From the NCBI RefSeq assembly GCF_028748065.1, contig NZ_CP118166.1, positions 1,937,501 to 2,001,500 of the forward strand: a stretch of 64,000 nt of DNA, written 5' to 3'. Below the pieces are notes generated by a model that did no database searches, was not told where the DNA came from, and saw nothing but the letters and a program-made list of their open reading frames with translations. Position numbers and translations under genes: made by a program. Shown here one piece after another: positions 8,295-16,577 of the stretch. The DNA is from Hyphococcus flavus (GTDB taxonomy: Bacteria > Pseudomonadota > Alphaproteobacteria > Caulobacterales > Parvularculaceae). The first letter of the stretch is position 1, and every line of letters starts with the position of its first letter.

Positions 8295-10016
8295 ATGCTG
8301 GAAACCATTAAGGAAATATCTTCTTCTTTTTTCGGCGCGAATGGCGAAAATCGGCAGGCGTTTCCAGAACCGCCTATCGGCGCGGAGACCTATGCTGCAT
8401 CCGCTACGGTTAATCTTCTTGCCCTGGCGCTTCCGCTGACCGTCCTTCAGGTCTATGATCGCGTTTTGCCAAACGCAGCATTTGAAACGCTGGCGCTATT
8501 AATAATCATATTATGCTGTGCGGTTTGCATTGACGCAGCGCTTAAATATTTACGATCCAAAGTAGTGAACTGGTCGGCGGCGAGTTTCACACACAAATTG
8601 AGTGTTGATGCGTTTACCTCCATGCTGTCAACAAAGCCCTCCCGGTTCAGTCAAACAACATCAAGTGAGCATCTCGAGCGCTATAATTCGATCTCTGGTC
8701 TTGGCAATCATATTAGTGCGCATTCAAGGATCGTCATTGTCGATATCCTTTTTATTCCTGTTTTCTCAGCGGTTATTCTCCTAATTGGCGGCTGGATCTT
8801 CGCCAGTGTTGTTTTTCTATTCGCCATTTTTGGTTACATGGCGTTGAAGTCTACAAGGTCTATCAACGACTTGATCGCAGAGCGCGAGCAACTCGACTCT
8901 CGGAAACAAGATTTCATTATTGAGATTCTGGGCGCCATTCATACGGTTAAGGCGAATGCGATGGAGCCGTTAATTATGCGGCGGTTTGAGCGATTGCAGT
9001 CGTCAGCGAGTTTGCTGACGCGGCGCATGATTTTGCTTAACGGATATAGCCAGACCTATCAGGCGGCGTACGCATCTCTGTCCACCATTTCTATTGTAGC
9101 AGTTGGCGCTGTACTCGCCATCAACGGCCGCTTAACGTTAGGCGCTTTGGCGTGCTGCATGCTGTTATCATCCCAACTATTGCAGCCGCTTTTGCGTTCG
9201 TTGTCCAGTTGGAATGAGACTAAGCTCGCTAAACATCGCCAAACCCGTGTCGAGGCGTTGTTTGAAACTTGCCCTCATCAATCAAAAGTATCTGAACCGT
9301 TTTTTCCCAAGCGGTTTACGCCCAAATCAGTGCGATTGAAAAGTGTAACAATCCAGCGCGGAGAAGCGCTTCCGCTGTTTGAAGATCTTTCTTTTGATAT
9401 CAAGGCTGGTTCTTTCATAGCGATTAAGGGCGTTGACGGAAGCGGGAGGTCAACACTGCTGCGAGCATTACGCTACGATGCGCCAATCACCAAGGGAGAA
9501 ATTATTTTTGGGGATGGCTCTCTTGCAAAAAATAGCGAGGCCGCTGTTCGTGCTTCAGTTCGCTATGTCGGGCAAACGCCTGTTATTTTCAGAGGCAGCA
9601 TCCTCGACAACATTACTTTGTTTGGCGAAACGCCGGTTCATGTAGCGTTATCTGCATCCAAATTTGTTGGATTAGATGAAGAAATTGCACGAATGCCCCT
9701 TGGGTATGACACGGTATTGAAAAGCAATGTTGCTAGCGACTTGCCGGCGCCGACTGCGCAACGCATTACGCTCGCACGCGCACTGGCGATGCGGCCGTCG
9801 GTTCTGATTCTGGACGAAGCAAACACTTTGCTGGATTTTGCGGGGGAGCAGCAATTTATAAGGGCGCTTGAAAAACTGCGCGGAAAAACAACGATCATCC
9901 TTTCATCTCATAGGCCGTCAATGTTGCGCCTCGCCGACCAAGTTTATGAAATCAAGGGCCTAAAACTTGTGGCGACGAGCGTACCGGATCACTTCAGGCA
10001 GGCGACGGCATCATGA
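8295..10016 (+). CDS. type I secretion ABC exporter subunit 1, degenerate ATPase motifs
   Basis: 573 residues: an N-terminal exporter membrane domain with predicted helices (~30-300) and a C-terminal ATP-binding domain (~345-565). It would form the inner-membrane channel for the adjacent RTX adhesin. Walker A reads GVDGSGRST, so the invariant Lys is Arg385. Where LSGGQ belongs the sequence is SDLPAPTAQR. The Q-loop (GQTP), Walker B with glutamate (VLILDEAN) and the switch His539 (SSHRPS) are kept. The stop overlaps the start of the next gene (ATGA), so the two ABC subunits are translationally coupled and could form a heterodimer. No strong ribosome binding site precedes the ATG. Family call is strong; the unusual motifs make its catalytic competence uncertain. 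Confidence 0.85.
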   Translation: MLETIKEISSSFFGANGENRQAFPEPPIGAETYAASATVNLLALALPLTVLQVYDRVLPNAAFETLALLIIILCCAVCIDAALKYLRSKVVNWSAASFTHKLSVDAFTSMLSTKPSRFSQTTSSEHLERYNSISGLGNHISAHSRIVIVDILFIPVFSAVILLIGGWIFASVVFLFAIFGYMALKSTRSINDLIAEREQLDSRKQDFIIEILGAIHTVKANAMEPLIMRRFERLQSSASLLTRRMILLNGYSQTYQAAYASLSTISIVAVGAVLAINGRLTLGALACCMLLSSQLLQPLLRSLSSWNETKLAKHRQTRVEALFETCPHQSKVSEPFFPKRFTPKSVRLKSVTIQRGEALPLFEDLSFDIKAGSFIAIKGVDGSGRSTLLRALRYDAPITKGEIIFGDGSLAKNSEAAVRASVRYVGQTPVIFRGSILDNITLFGETPVHVALSASKFVGLDEEIARMPLGYDTVLKSNVASDLPAPTAQRITLARALAMRPSVLILDEANTLLDFAGEQQFIRALEKLRGKTTIILSSHRPSMLRLADQVYEIKGLKLVATSVPDHFRQATAS

Positions 10017-12235
10017 TTTATAAAGCCAGACAATCGCCAACTAAGTCGAGTGCTGTTTCCCAATTAAATGGGATAAGCCAGGCTTCCCAGATTACGCATG
10101 TTCATCACTTGCGCGCTAAACTCAGGCAGGCGTTTTCCGCAGATGCGGAAATAAAAAATGCTGTCAACGATGACAGCATGAAAGTGCTTCAAAGGTTTCT
10201 GGAGTTGACTGATTGGGTGCAAGGCCAGAGGCGTATTTTTGAGGCGATGCCCCATGCCGATGATGTCACGACAGTAGCAGCATTCAGAACTGTACTATTT
10301 CGGCTGGGTTTTTCTTCTTCTGTTGAAAAAGCAAGTCGGGAAAATTTAAGAAACGAATACCTTCCGTGTTTTCTGTTTCACGAAAACGGTTCTGTAAAGC
10401 TTGCCGAGCGTGTGGAAAAGAACGGCGACATTGTCATCTTTGACCCATCCGCAAAAACGAATACAAAAATAAACCTGAACGCGCTGGATGCGTACGCCAT
10501 ATTTCCTGAACAGAACAACACAGGGGAAAAAAAAGAAACAGTTACAAGTTCCTGGTCGTCTGAGATACTCAGAATTTTCCGGCCATTGGTTAAGCAGACA
10601 TTCCTGATTAGCTTTTTTGTAAATATTCTTGCTCTGGCGCCGCCGCTGTTTGTCATGATGGTCTACGATAAGGCTGTGGCAACGAAATCATTCGATGTGT
10701 TGATCGGTTTGACTGTCGGGATTTCTATGATTGTCGGCGCGGAATTCCTGCTGAGACAGGTGCGTGTCAAACAGCAATCCTATCTTGGCGCAAGGCTGGA
10801 TGAGCAGTTGAATGAAACTGTCTTCAGGCATCTTTTGCATTTATCTTTATCTCACACTCAGGGTGCGCCAATCGGTTCGCAGTTAACACGGTTGCGGCAG
10901 ATGACGTCGCTTCATGAGGCATTCACCGGACCGCTGGCAAGCGCTTTCTTCGATCTTCCTTTTATCGTACTTTTCTTGACAGTAATTGCGTTTCTCGGGG
11001 GGCATCTCGTTTGGGCGCCGGTGACGCTAATTGTCGTTTATGCGCTAATGGCGGCATGGGCGCTGCCAAAAAACAGCGCTCTTATACGCAAAGCCGGCGA
11101 AGGGAGAGCGCAACTAAACAACCTTGTTGTTGAGGCTGTTTCATCACAGCAAGCGATCAACGATCTTTCGGCAGAACACATCTGGTTACGACGACAGAGA
11201 AAATTATCTGCAGAAGTTTCGATGGCTAATGTAAAAGTACGGCAGTTGAATTTTTTGATGCAGACTTTTTCTCAGTCGATGGTAGCGCTTGCTGGCGTAA
11301 GTGTTTTAGCCATTGGCGTTAGCATGGTGCTTGCTGGTACGTTGTCTGCAGGCGGCCTCATTGCCGTTATGGCGTTATCTTGGCGGGTTTTAGGGCCAAT
11401 CAGAAGCATCTTCCTTACCGGGATGACGCTTGGTCAGACTTTGCAGAGCGTTCAGCAGGCGAACAGACTTGTTAAAATGCCTCTTGAGCGTGATCCGAAT
11501 GCGAGTGCGACTATTCCGAGGACGTTCAAAGGAAATATTGCATTTAACAATGTGACGTTCCGCTATCCGACCCAACGAGAGCCTGCTTTGCGAGGCGTAT
11601 CATTTAACATCCAGCCGGGGCAGGTACTATGTATTTACGGCCAAAGTGGGTCAGGCGCATCTACGATCTTGCGATTACTGCTAGGGCTTGACCAGCAGCA
11701 GGCCGGCGCCATTACTGTTGACGGGCTGGACTTGCGCCAGCTCGACAAGGGTGAGTGGCGCCATTCGATCGGTGTTGGGCTGCAATCGCTTGACCTGTTT
11801 CACGGAACGGTCGCTCAGAATATTCGTTTCGCCAAACCTGACGCCACGAATGAAGAAATAGACGGAATCGTCCGTAAGCTCGGGATCGACAAGTACTTCG
11901 GCAACGCTCTTGATCGGGGCGTGGAGACTGTGTGCAGTACAAGAGCACGAGCAACTTGGCCAGATCCGTTGGTGGCAAGAATTAATCTTGCGCGTGCTTT
12001 TATCAAAGACGTGCCGATTTATTTGCTCGATGAGCCGGCTGCAACGCTTGATGATGGTGGCGAAAGAGCATTGTTGGCGATGATAGAAGAAAAGCGCAAA
12101 ACAAGCGCCATTATCATGACGTCGCAACGGCCAAGTCACATGCGCATTGCCGATCTTGTCGCATGGATGGAGCGCGGTGCACTGCGCGACATGGGGCCGC
12201 CTGAAAAAATCGTTCCAAATGTTCTTGCCGCCTAA
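10013..12235 (+). CDS. type I secretion ABC exporter subunit 2, degenerate ATPase motifs
   Basis: 740 residues: an N-terminal ~170-residue region like the peptidase-dead C39-like domain of RTX exporters (FRTVLFRLGFS), a membrane domain (~190-470) and an ATP-binding domain (~500-735). Walker A is GQSGSGAST, with Ala549 in place of the Lys. No LSGGQ signature is present (region WPDPLVARINLAR). The switch His is replaced by Gln705 (TSQRPS). The Q-loop and Walker B glutamate (IYLLDEPA) remain. In exporters the C39-like domain binds the substrate, so this subunit probably recruits the adhesin. It starts inside the stop of subunit 1 and lies just before the adaptor gene. Both subunits being degenerate is unexpected, because heterodimeric exporters normally keep one good ATP site. 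Confidence 0.85.
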   Translation: MIYKARQSPTKSSAVSQLNGISQASQITHVHHLRAKLRQAFSADAEIKNAVNDDSMKVLQRFLELTDWVQGQRRIFEAMPHADDVTTVAAFRTVLFRLGFSSSVEKASRENLRNEYLPCFLFHENGSVKLAERVEKNGDIVIFDPSAKTNTKINLNALDAYAIFPEQNNTGEKKETVTSSWSSEILRIFRPLVKQTFLISFFVNILALAPPLFVMMVYDKAVATKSFDVLIGLTVGISMIVGAEFLLRQVRVKQQSYLGARLDEQLNETVFRHLLHLSLSHTQGAPIGSQLTRLRQMTSLHEAFTGPLASAFFDLPFIVLFLTVIAFLGGHLVWAPVTLIVVYALMAAWALPKNSALIRKAGEGRAQLNNLVVEAVSSQQAINDLSAEHIWLRRQRKLSAEVSMANVKVRQLNFLMQTFSQSMVALAGVSVLAIGVSMVLAGTLSAGGLIAVMALSWRVLGPIRSIFLTGMTLGQTLQSVQQANRLVKMPLERDPNASATIPRTFKGNIAFNNVTFRYPTQREPALRGVSFNIQPGQVLCIYGQSGSGASTILRLLLGLDQQQAGAITVDGLDLRQLDKGEWRHSIGVGLQSLDLFHGTVAQNIRFAKPDATNEEIDGIVRKLGIDKYFGNALDRGVETVCSTRARATWPDPLVARINLARAFIKDVPIYLLDEPAATLDDGGERALLAMIEEKRKTSAIIMTSQRPSHMRIADLVAWMERGALRDMGPPEKIVPNVLAA

Positions 12236-12241
12236 AGATAA

Positions 12242-13597
12242 ATGAGACGCAACATGTCTGAGCAAAATGATAGAAGTGAAATTCAAAATGTCGGCGAGCG
12301 CCATGCGCTTGCCCTGCCGATTGAATTGGAAGAAGGCGCTCCGCCGCATCTTGCGCGGACTGCGATGGCGATTGTCAGCGGGTTAGTCATTATGCTTCTC
12401 GTTTGGGCGAGTATTGCGAGCATTCGTGAGCTTTCTGTCGCTACGGGCGAAATTGCGCCGCACGGCTCGACCCGGCAGGCGGCCCATTTTGAGGGCGGTA
12501 TTGTCAACGAAGTGTTTGTCGGGCCCGGGGATACTGTCCGTGCAGGCCAGCCGATTGTCGAGCTTAAAAAGGAAAGTGGTGGTGGGGAATTCGCGCGCGC
12601 TTCAGCGCGCAGAGCGGGCCTGGCCATGCGAGCTGAGCGCCTGGAAGCTCAAGCAGCGGAGCGAACTCCCGATTTTTCTCAATGGCAATCTGAATGGCCT
12701 GATCTCGTCATTGAACAGAAAGCTTTGTTTGAGGCGGCGAGCGCTACACATGAAGCAAAAATGGCGGCGGTTATTGCGGGGGAAGCATCGGCTCAGGCGG
12801 AAGTGGAGCGTATGCTTGCGGAGCATAAATCCGAATCAGAGCTCTTAAATTTGGCAAACGAACAACTGGCCATTCAGGAAAAGCTAATCGTCGACGGGTT
12901 TACGTCCAAGCAAAAATATCTCGATGCACGCGCGTCTGTATCTTCAGCGCAAGCGCGCGCAGCCGCGGCAAAATCAAGACTGGCGCAGGCGCGTGAGGCG
13001 AATGAAACCGCTAAAGCTGAACGGGTTGGTTTGGAAGCGGAATATAAGACTGCGCTGGCCGAAGAGCGCTCGCAAGTCGTTTCCGAGCTGGCTGAGCTTG
13101 AGAAACCCTTTGCCTCCTTGCGCGACAGAAGCGACAGGCTGATCGTGCGAGCGCCAATTGCAGGTGTGGTGAATACTGTGACTGTGGATGGCGCCGGTGA
13201 TGTCGTTCGCCCAGGGGAGGTAGTTGCTGAAATCACACCAGTAGGAGCCGAGCTTTTTGCAGAAGTGCGCGTAAAGCCAAAGGATATCGGTCACATTACG
13301 CCGGGACAGAAAACCGAGCTTTCAGTAACGACGTTTGATCCGAACCGCTATGGAAAATTAAGCGGGGTGGTGTCGCATATCTCGCCTGACAGTTTTAAAG
13401 ACGAGAAATCGGATGAAGCATATTATATCGCTTACATCGCATTGGATAATCAGGCTATCGGAAACGGCCGCAACAAACGTATGTTGTCATCCGGCATGGA
13501 AGTGCGGGCTGAAATCGTTACTCAACGGCGCACGGTAATGCAGTATATCCTTAAGCCGGTTGCCCGGTCGCTGGATCATGCTTTTACAGAGAGATGA
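12242..13597 (+). CDS. HlyD-family membrane fusion protein of the type I system
   Basis: 451 residues: a short cytosolic N-terminus, one membrane helix (~40-60), a biotinyl/lipoyl-like half (GGIVNEVFVGPGDTV), a long Ala/Glu-rich coiled coil (~110-290), the second lipoyl half (VRAPIAGVVNTV) and a beta-barrel end. It would bridge the ABC exporter and a TolC-type outer-membrane duct; no TolC-like gene is in this operon. It lies 6 bases after the second ABC gene. The start is uncertain: ATG at 12254 is also possible, and neither has a strong ribosome binding site. Confidence 0.9.
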   Translation: MRRNMSEQNDRSEIQNVGERHALALPIELEEGAPPHLARTAMAIVSGLVIMLLVWASIASIRELSVATGEIAPHGSTRQAAHFEGGIVNEVFVGPGDTVRAGQPIVELKKESGGGEFARASARRAGLAMRAERLEAQAAERTPDFSQWQSEWPDLVIEQKALFEAASATHEAKMAAVIAGEASAQAEVERMLAEHKSESELLNLANEQLAIQEKLIVDGFTSKQKYLDARASVSSAQARAAAAKSRLAQAREANETAKAERVGLEAEYKTALAEERSQVVSELAELEKPFASLRDRSDRLIVRAPIAGVVNTVTVDGAGDVVRPGEVVAEITPVGAELFAEVRVKPKDIGHITPGQKTELSVTTFDPNRYGKLSGVVSHISPDSFKDEKSDEAYYIAYIALDNQAIGNGRNKRMLSSGMEVRAEIVTQRRTVMQYILKPVARSLDHAFTER

Positions 13598-13623
13598 TAT
13601 CGGCGTACGTTGTGGCGCGCTGT

Positions 13624-14421
13624 CTACGCAGGCGAAGCGGTCAGCACCTTTTTTAAGCCAGTAACGTTGCGTCGGCTTATGGGAAACTCTTTGCCATTTG
13701 TAAGGCGCGCCTTGTGTTCCACACCATTGTCCGAGGAAACGCGTTCTACTTTTTCGATGTTTACTATTGTCTGGCGGTGAATCCGATAAAACTTGTCAGA
13801 TAAGAGTTGATTTTCAAAATGCTTGAGCGATTCGCGGACGACAAATGTTTCTGAAGTGGTGTGGACACAGGCGTATTCCCCCGCCGCTTCAATATAAAGA
13901 ACGTCTTCTTCACGTACTCTTGCCACACCGCCGCCGACATTCAGATTCAGCATGTTCACTGATGCCAATGCCTGATTGATAACTGTTTCATTATTTGCGA
14001 TTGCGGATAGAAATTCGGTGGAGAGGTTGAGCTTTCTGCGTTTTTCGAGTTCTTGCAAAACCCGCTGGATACACCGTTCAATGCGGTCCGCTGCAACCGG
14101 CTTCGTTACATAATCAATCGCCTCGGTTTCGAAGGCTTCAATGGCCCGATCGCCATAGGCGGTTAAAAAAACAACAAGCGGAGCTTCTTCACCTGTGAGC
14201 TTCCGGGCAACGTCGAAGCCAGTAGGTCCCGGCATGGAAACGTCCAGAAACACGACATTGGGGGCGAGCGTATCAATCAGCGCCAAAGCGTCTTTGCCGT
14301 TTGACGCCTCGCCGCAAACTTCCACGTTAACAGAAACGGCTTGAAGCCGTTTTGTTAAAGCAAGGCGTGCGGCGGCTTCATCATCAACCAAAAGCGCCCG
14401 AAGTTTAGGGGTTTCGGTCAT
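13624..14421 (-). CDS. LytTR-family response regulator
   Basis: 265 residues: an N-terminal receiver domain (acidic pair in LLVDDE, phospho-Asp in VVFLDVSMPG, Lys in YVTKPV) and a C-terminal LytTR DNA-binding domain (~165-260; YIEAAGEYACVHT, FYRIHRQTIVN). It overlaps the upstream kinase gene by 4 bases (ATGA), so the two are co-expressed partners. It converges with the adhesin exporter operon 26 bases away. Proximity hints at control of that locus, but no binding site was identified. Confidence 0.92.
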   Translation of the reverse strand: MTETPKLRALLVDDEAAARLALTKRLQAVSVNVEVCGEASNGKDALALIDTLAPNVVFLDVSMPGPTGFDVARKLTGEEAPLVVFLTAYGDRAIEAFETEAIDYVTKPVAADRIERCIQRVLQELEKRRKLNLSTEFLSAIANNETVINQALASVNMLNLNVGGGVARVREEDVLYIEAAGEYACVHTTSETFVVRESLKHFENQLLSDKFYRIHRQTIVNIEKVERVSSDNGVEHKARLTNGKEFPISRRNVTGLKKVLTASPA

Positions 14422-15524
14422 TGCGTTGCCCCATGAGAAAGCGAAGGAAATGTAAGTACTACAGAGAATGCAAGTTTTGTATCTTCGGTAATCTCGAGCG
14501 ATGTGTCGCCGTCAAAAAACATATCTAATCGCTCGGCGACATTTTTTAATCCCACACCGAAAGAAGCAGGTTTTTCTGCTGAATAGTCCAAAAGGCTGTT
14601 TTCAGGAATTTCGTTGCGAACAACAATCTGTGTGTGTCCGTCATGCTGACGGGCTGAGACCGTGATTTCACCGCCCTTTGCGCTTCGGGACAGCCCATGT
14701 TTCATAGCGTTCTCAACGAGGGGCTGTAAAAGCAGCGGCGGCAGCTGAATGTTTTTCAGTTCATCAGGAATGATAAAACGAGTTTTCAGATCATCGCCAA
14801 ACCGTGTCCGCTCCACATCAAGATAAAGCCCCACTCTCGCAATTTCCTGCTCGAGCGTAATGCTGGTAGCGTCACCGTCAGATAAACTACAGCGTAATAA
14901 ATCCGACAGGCTTTGAATGGCGCGGTCGGCCGTCTGCATGTCGTTATTTAAGACATGGCCCGATACGGTGTTGAGCGCATTGAATAACAGATGAGGATTA
15001 ACCTGATATCTCAGCATCTCCGAACGCGCCCGCGATGCGGCGGTTTCAAGTTCGCTTAATCTCGCGCGCTGCCTCGCAGCTTCGCCTGCATAAAGTAGAT
15101 ACAAGAACAGGCCCGTCCATATAGCGAGTATAATAAAGCGGGAAGGTGCATACGCACCCCATTTTTTCCAATAGAAAATTTGCGTGCTGTCATAAATTCC
15201 AAAAATATGCTTCAGTTCATAGTGCCCTGCAGCAAAGATGAATGATCCGAGAACGCAGGCAATAAAAGCGACAGTAATGAAGAGTTTTTCATCATAATGG
15301 CGTATGCGAACAAATAAGTAGCGAAAGCAGCTTGTGATCGTCAGGCCCAGGCCGGTCGGCATTAACGATTTCAACAGGGTTGCGGTAACGGCCGGGTCCA
15401 GCTCATTAAGGCGGCGATACTCCAGCCCCTGCAAAACATCAAAAGCCCAGAAGACCGTCCAGAAAATGAGCTGGGCGATCCAGAATCTGCGGCCCGACGG
15501 AATATTTCTGGTGTTTTCTGACAT
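14418..15524 (-). CDS. LytS-type sensor histidine kinase
   Basis: 368 residues with about five N-terminal membrane helices and no obvious large periplasmic sensor. A His_kinase (PF06580-type) domain carries the phospho-acceptor motif YQVNPHLLFNAL, the N box PLVENAMKHG and a G box GVGLKNVAERL. It is expected to phosphorylate the LytTR regulator with which it overlaps. The frame is open to 15656, but the upstream part is Arg/Cys-rich and low-complexity. The ATG at 15524 (MSENTRN), just before the first membrane segment, is taken as the start. Confidence 0.88.
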   Translation of the reverse strand: MSENTRNIPSGRRFWIAQLIFWTVFWAFDVLQGLEYRRLNELDPAVTATLLKSLMPTGLGLTITSCFRYLFVRIRHYDEKLFITVAFIACVLGSFIFAAGHYELKHIFGIYDSTQIFYWKKWGAYAPSRFIILAIWTGLFLYLLYAGEAARQRARLSELETAASRARSEMLRYQVNPHLLFNALNTVSGHVLNNDMQTADRAIQSLSDLLRCSLSDGDATSITLEQEIARVGLYLDVERTRFGDDLKTRFIIPDELKNIQLPPLLLQPLVENAMKHGLSRSAKGGEITVSARQHDGHTQIVVRNEIPENSLLDYSAEKPASFGVGLKNVAERLDMFFDGDTSLEITEDTKLAFSVVLTFPSLSHGATQ

Positions 15525-15854
15525 AGGCTCTGTGGTTGCTCCAGGCGGGTTTTTGCAGAAAAAGCGCGTTGAACATAGTCTTTGGCGCTGCCGCCTATCG
15601 CATGAGCGGCGCCGTTCGCCATGTTTTTTGCTGGAATGCGTCTTTTGGCCCGCCAAAACTTTCTTGCCGGTGTGCCGCTGGCTTCTTTCGGAATTAACTC
15701 TTGTTGTGGAGTTTGTTGCCCCGTGACCTTTTCAGGGTGATGGACTATACTTGCTTTGGCGCCAGGGGAGGCGAGGAAATTAGCTTCAGTTCTTGATTTT
15801 GCGGCCTTAGTGGCTGGTTCCTGATTCGCGTTCTCATTGGAACGGAGATTATTG
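15525..15854. other. 330-bp divergent intergenic region without a supported gene
   Basis: It lies between the leftward kinase gene and the rightward secreted-protein/cyclase operon, so it should contain promoters for both. The open frames crossing it lack ribosome binding sites and recognisable protein features. No clear palindrome or promoter was found by eye. Confidence 0.5.
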
Positions 15855-16577
15855 ATGGTAATGAGAAACAGCAGTTTTGCTTTTGTCGCGTCGCTTATAG
15901 TTAGCGGTTTGTGGTTTGCATCTGGCACGGCATCAGCAGCGAACGACCGTCCCGTCGCAATGGTTGAGCTCATTTCCGACGCGCCGGAAGCGACCGTCTT
16001 CGATTTTGATTATCTCTATAAGGGCGACAAGGTTGACCTCCGCCCGGAAGGACAAATGACCATCGCTTATTTCGACAACTGCATTGTTGAAACTTTTCAA
16101 GGCGGTGTTGTGCGGATGCGTGACGATGACGCGAAAACCAGTCGCGGCGGGACATCGACGACAACAATGCGCGCCTGTCAGACTGCGGCGCTGGCGATAG
16201 ATTCCGAAGCGACCGAAGCTGGTGTTGCTGTAAAACGCGTTGATGACAGTCTGCTGCCGGAAGAAGCCATCAATGAATTAACAATTGCTGCGGAGCGCCC
16301 GAGTTTTGTATGGCCGCGCGAGCGCACACGCGGCGAGCCTGTTACGGTGAGCGTTTATTATCTGGATGCGGAACCGAAGACACTGCTCTGGCAAACAGAA
16401 GTCAATGGCGTGCAGGTCGCCTATCCCGAGGGTGGGCCGGCGCTCGAACGCGGGATGCCATACGAAGTTGTCGTTTCGTTTAGTCGTGGTGATGACATGA
16501 AAACGGTTTTCTCTATCGATCCTGATCTTGAATTACCGGCGTCGCCCTTGACCAGCGTGATCCCGCTTGGCCTTTGA
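15855..16577 (+). CDS. secreted protein of unknown function upstream of adenylate cyclase
   Basis: 240 residues with a Sec signal peptide (hydrophobic stretch ending FASGTASAA). The mature part begins VAMVELISDAPEATVFDF and contains LYKGDKVDLRPEGQMTIAYF, resembling FecR-like periplasmic beta domains that often precede CHASE2 cyclases; this is inference only. ATG at 15855 is preferred over an upstream in-frame TTG (15837) because GGAG lies 7-8 bases before it. The 3' end overlaps the cyclase start, suggesting coupled translation and a shared sensory role. Confidence 0.7.
   Translation: MVMRNSSFAFVASLIVSGLWFASGTASAANDRPVAMVELISDAPEATVFDFDYLYKGDKVDLRPEGQMTIAYFDNCIVETFQGGVVRMRDDDAKTSRGGTSTTTMRACQTAALAIDSEATEAGVAVKRVDDSLLPEEAINELTIAAERPSFVWPRERTRGEPVTVSVYYLDAEPKTLLWQTEVNGVQVAYPEGGPALERGMPYEVVVSFSRGDDMKTVFSIDPDLELPASPLTSVIPLGL

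Noticed and set aside
11681-12349. 222-residue open frame opposite the second ABC gene
   Set aside because: No family features; product is Arg/Ser/Cys/His-rich and lies over conserved exporter motifs on the other strand.
15525-15656. N-terminal 44-residue extension of the first LytS kinase
   Set aside because: Arg/Cys-rich, absent from the family, and the ATG at 15524 precedes the first membrane helix directly.
15525-15973. Several open frames in the kinase/secreted-protein gap
   Set aside because: They overlap real genes on other frames, lack start signals and give Arg/Ser-rich nonsense products.
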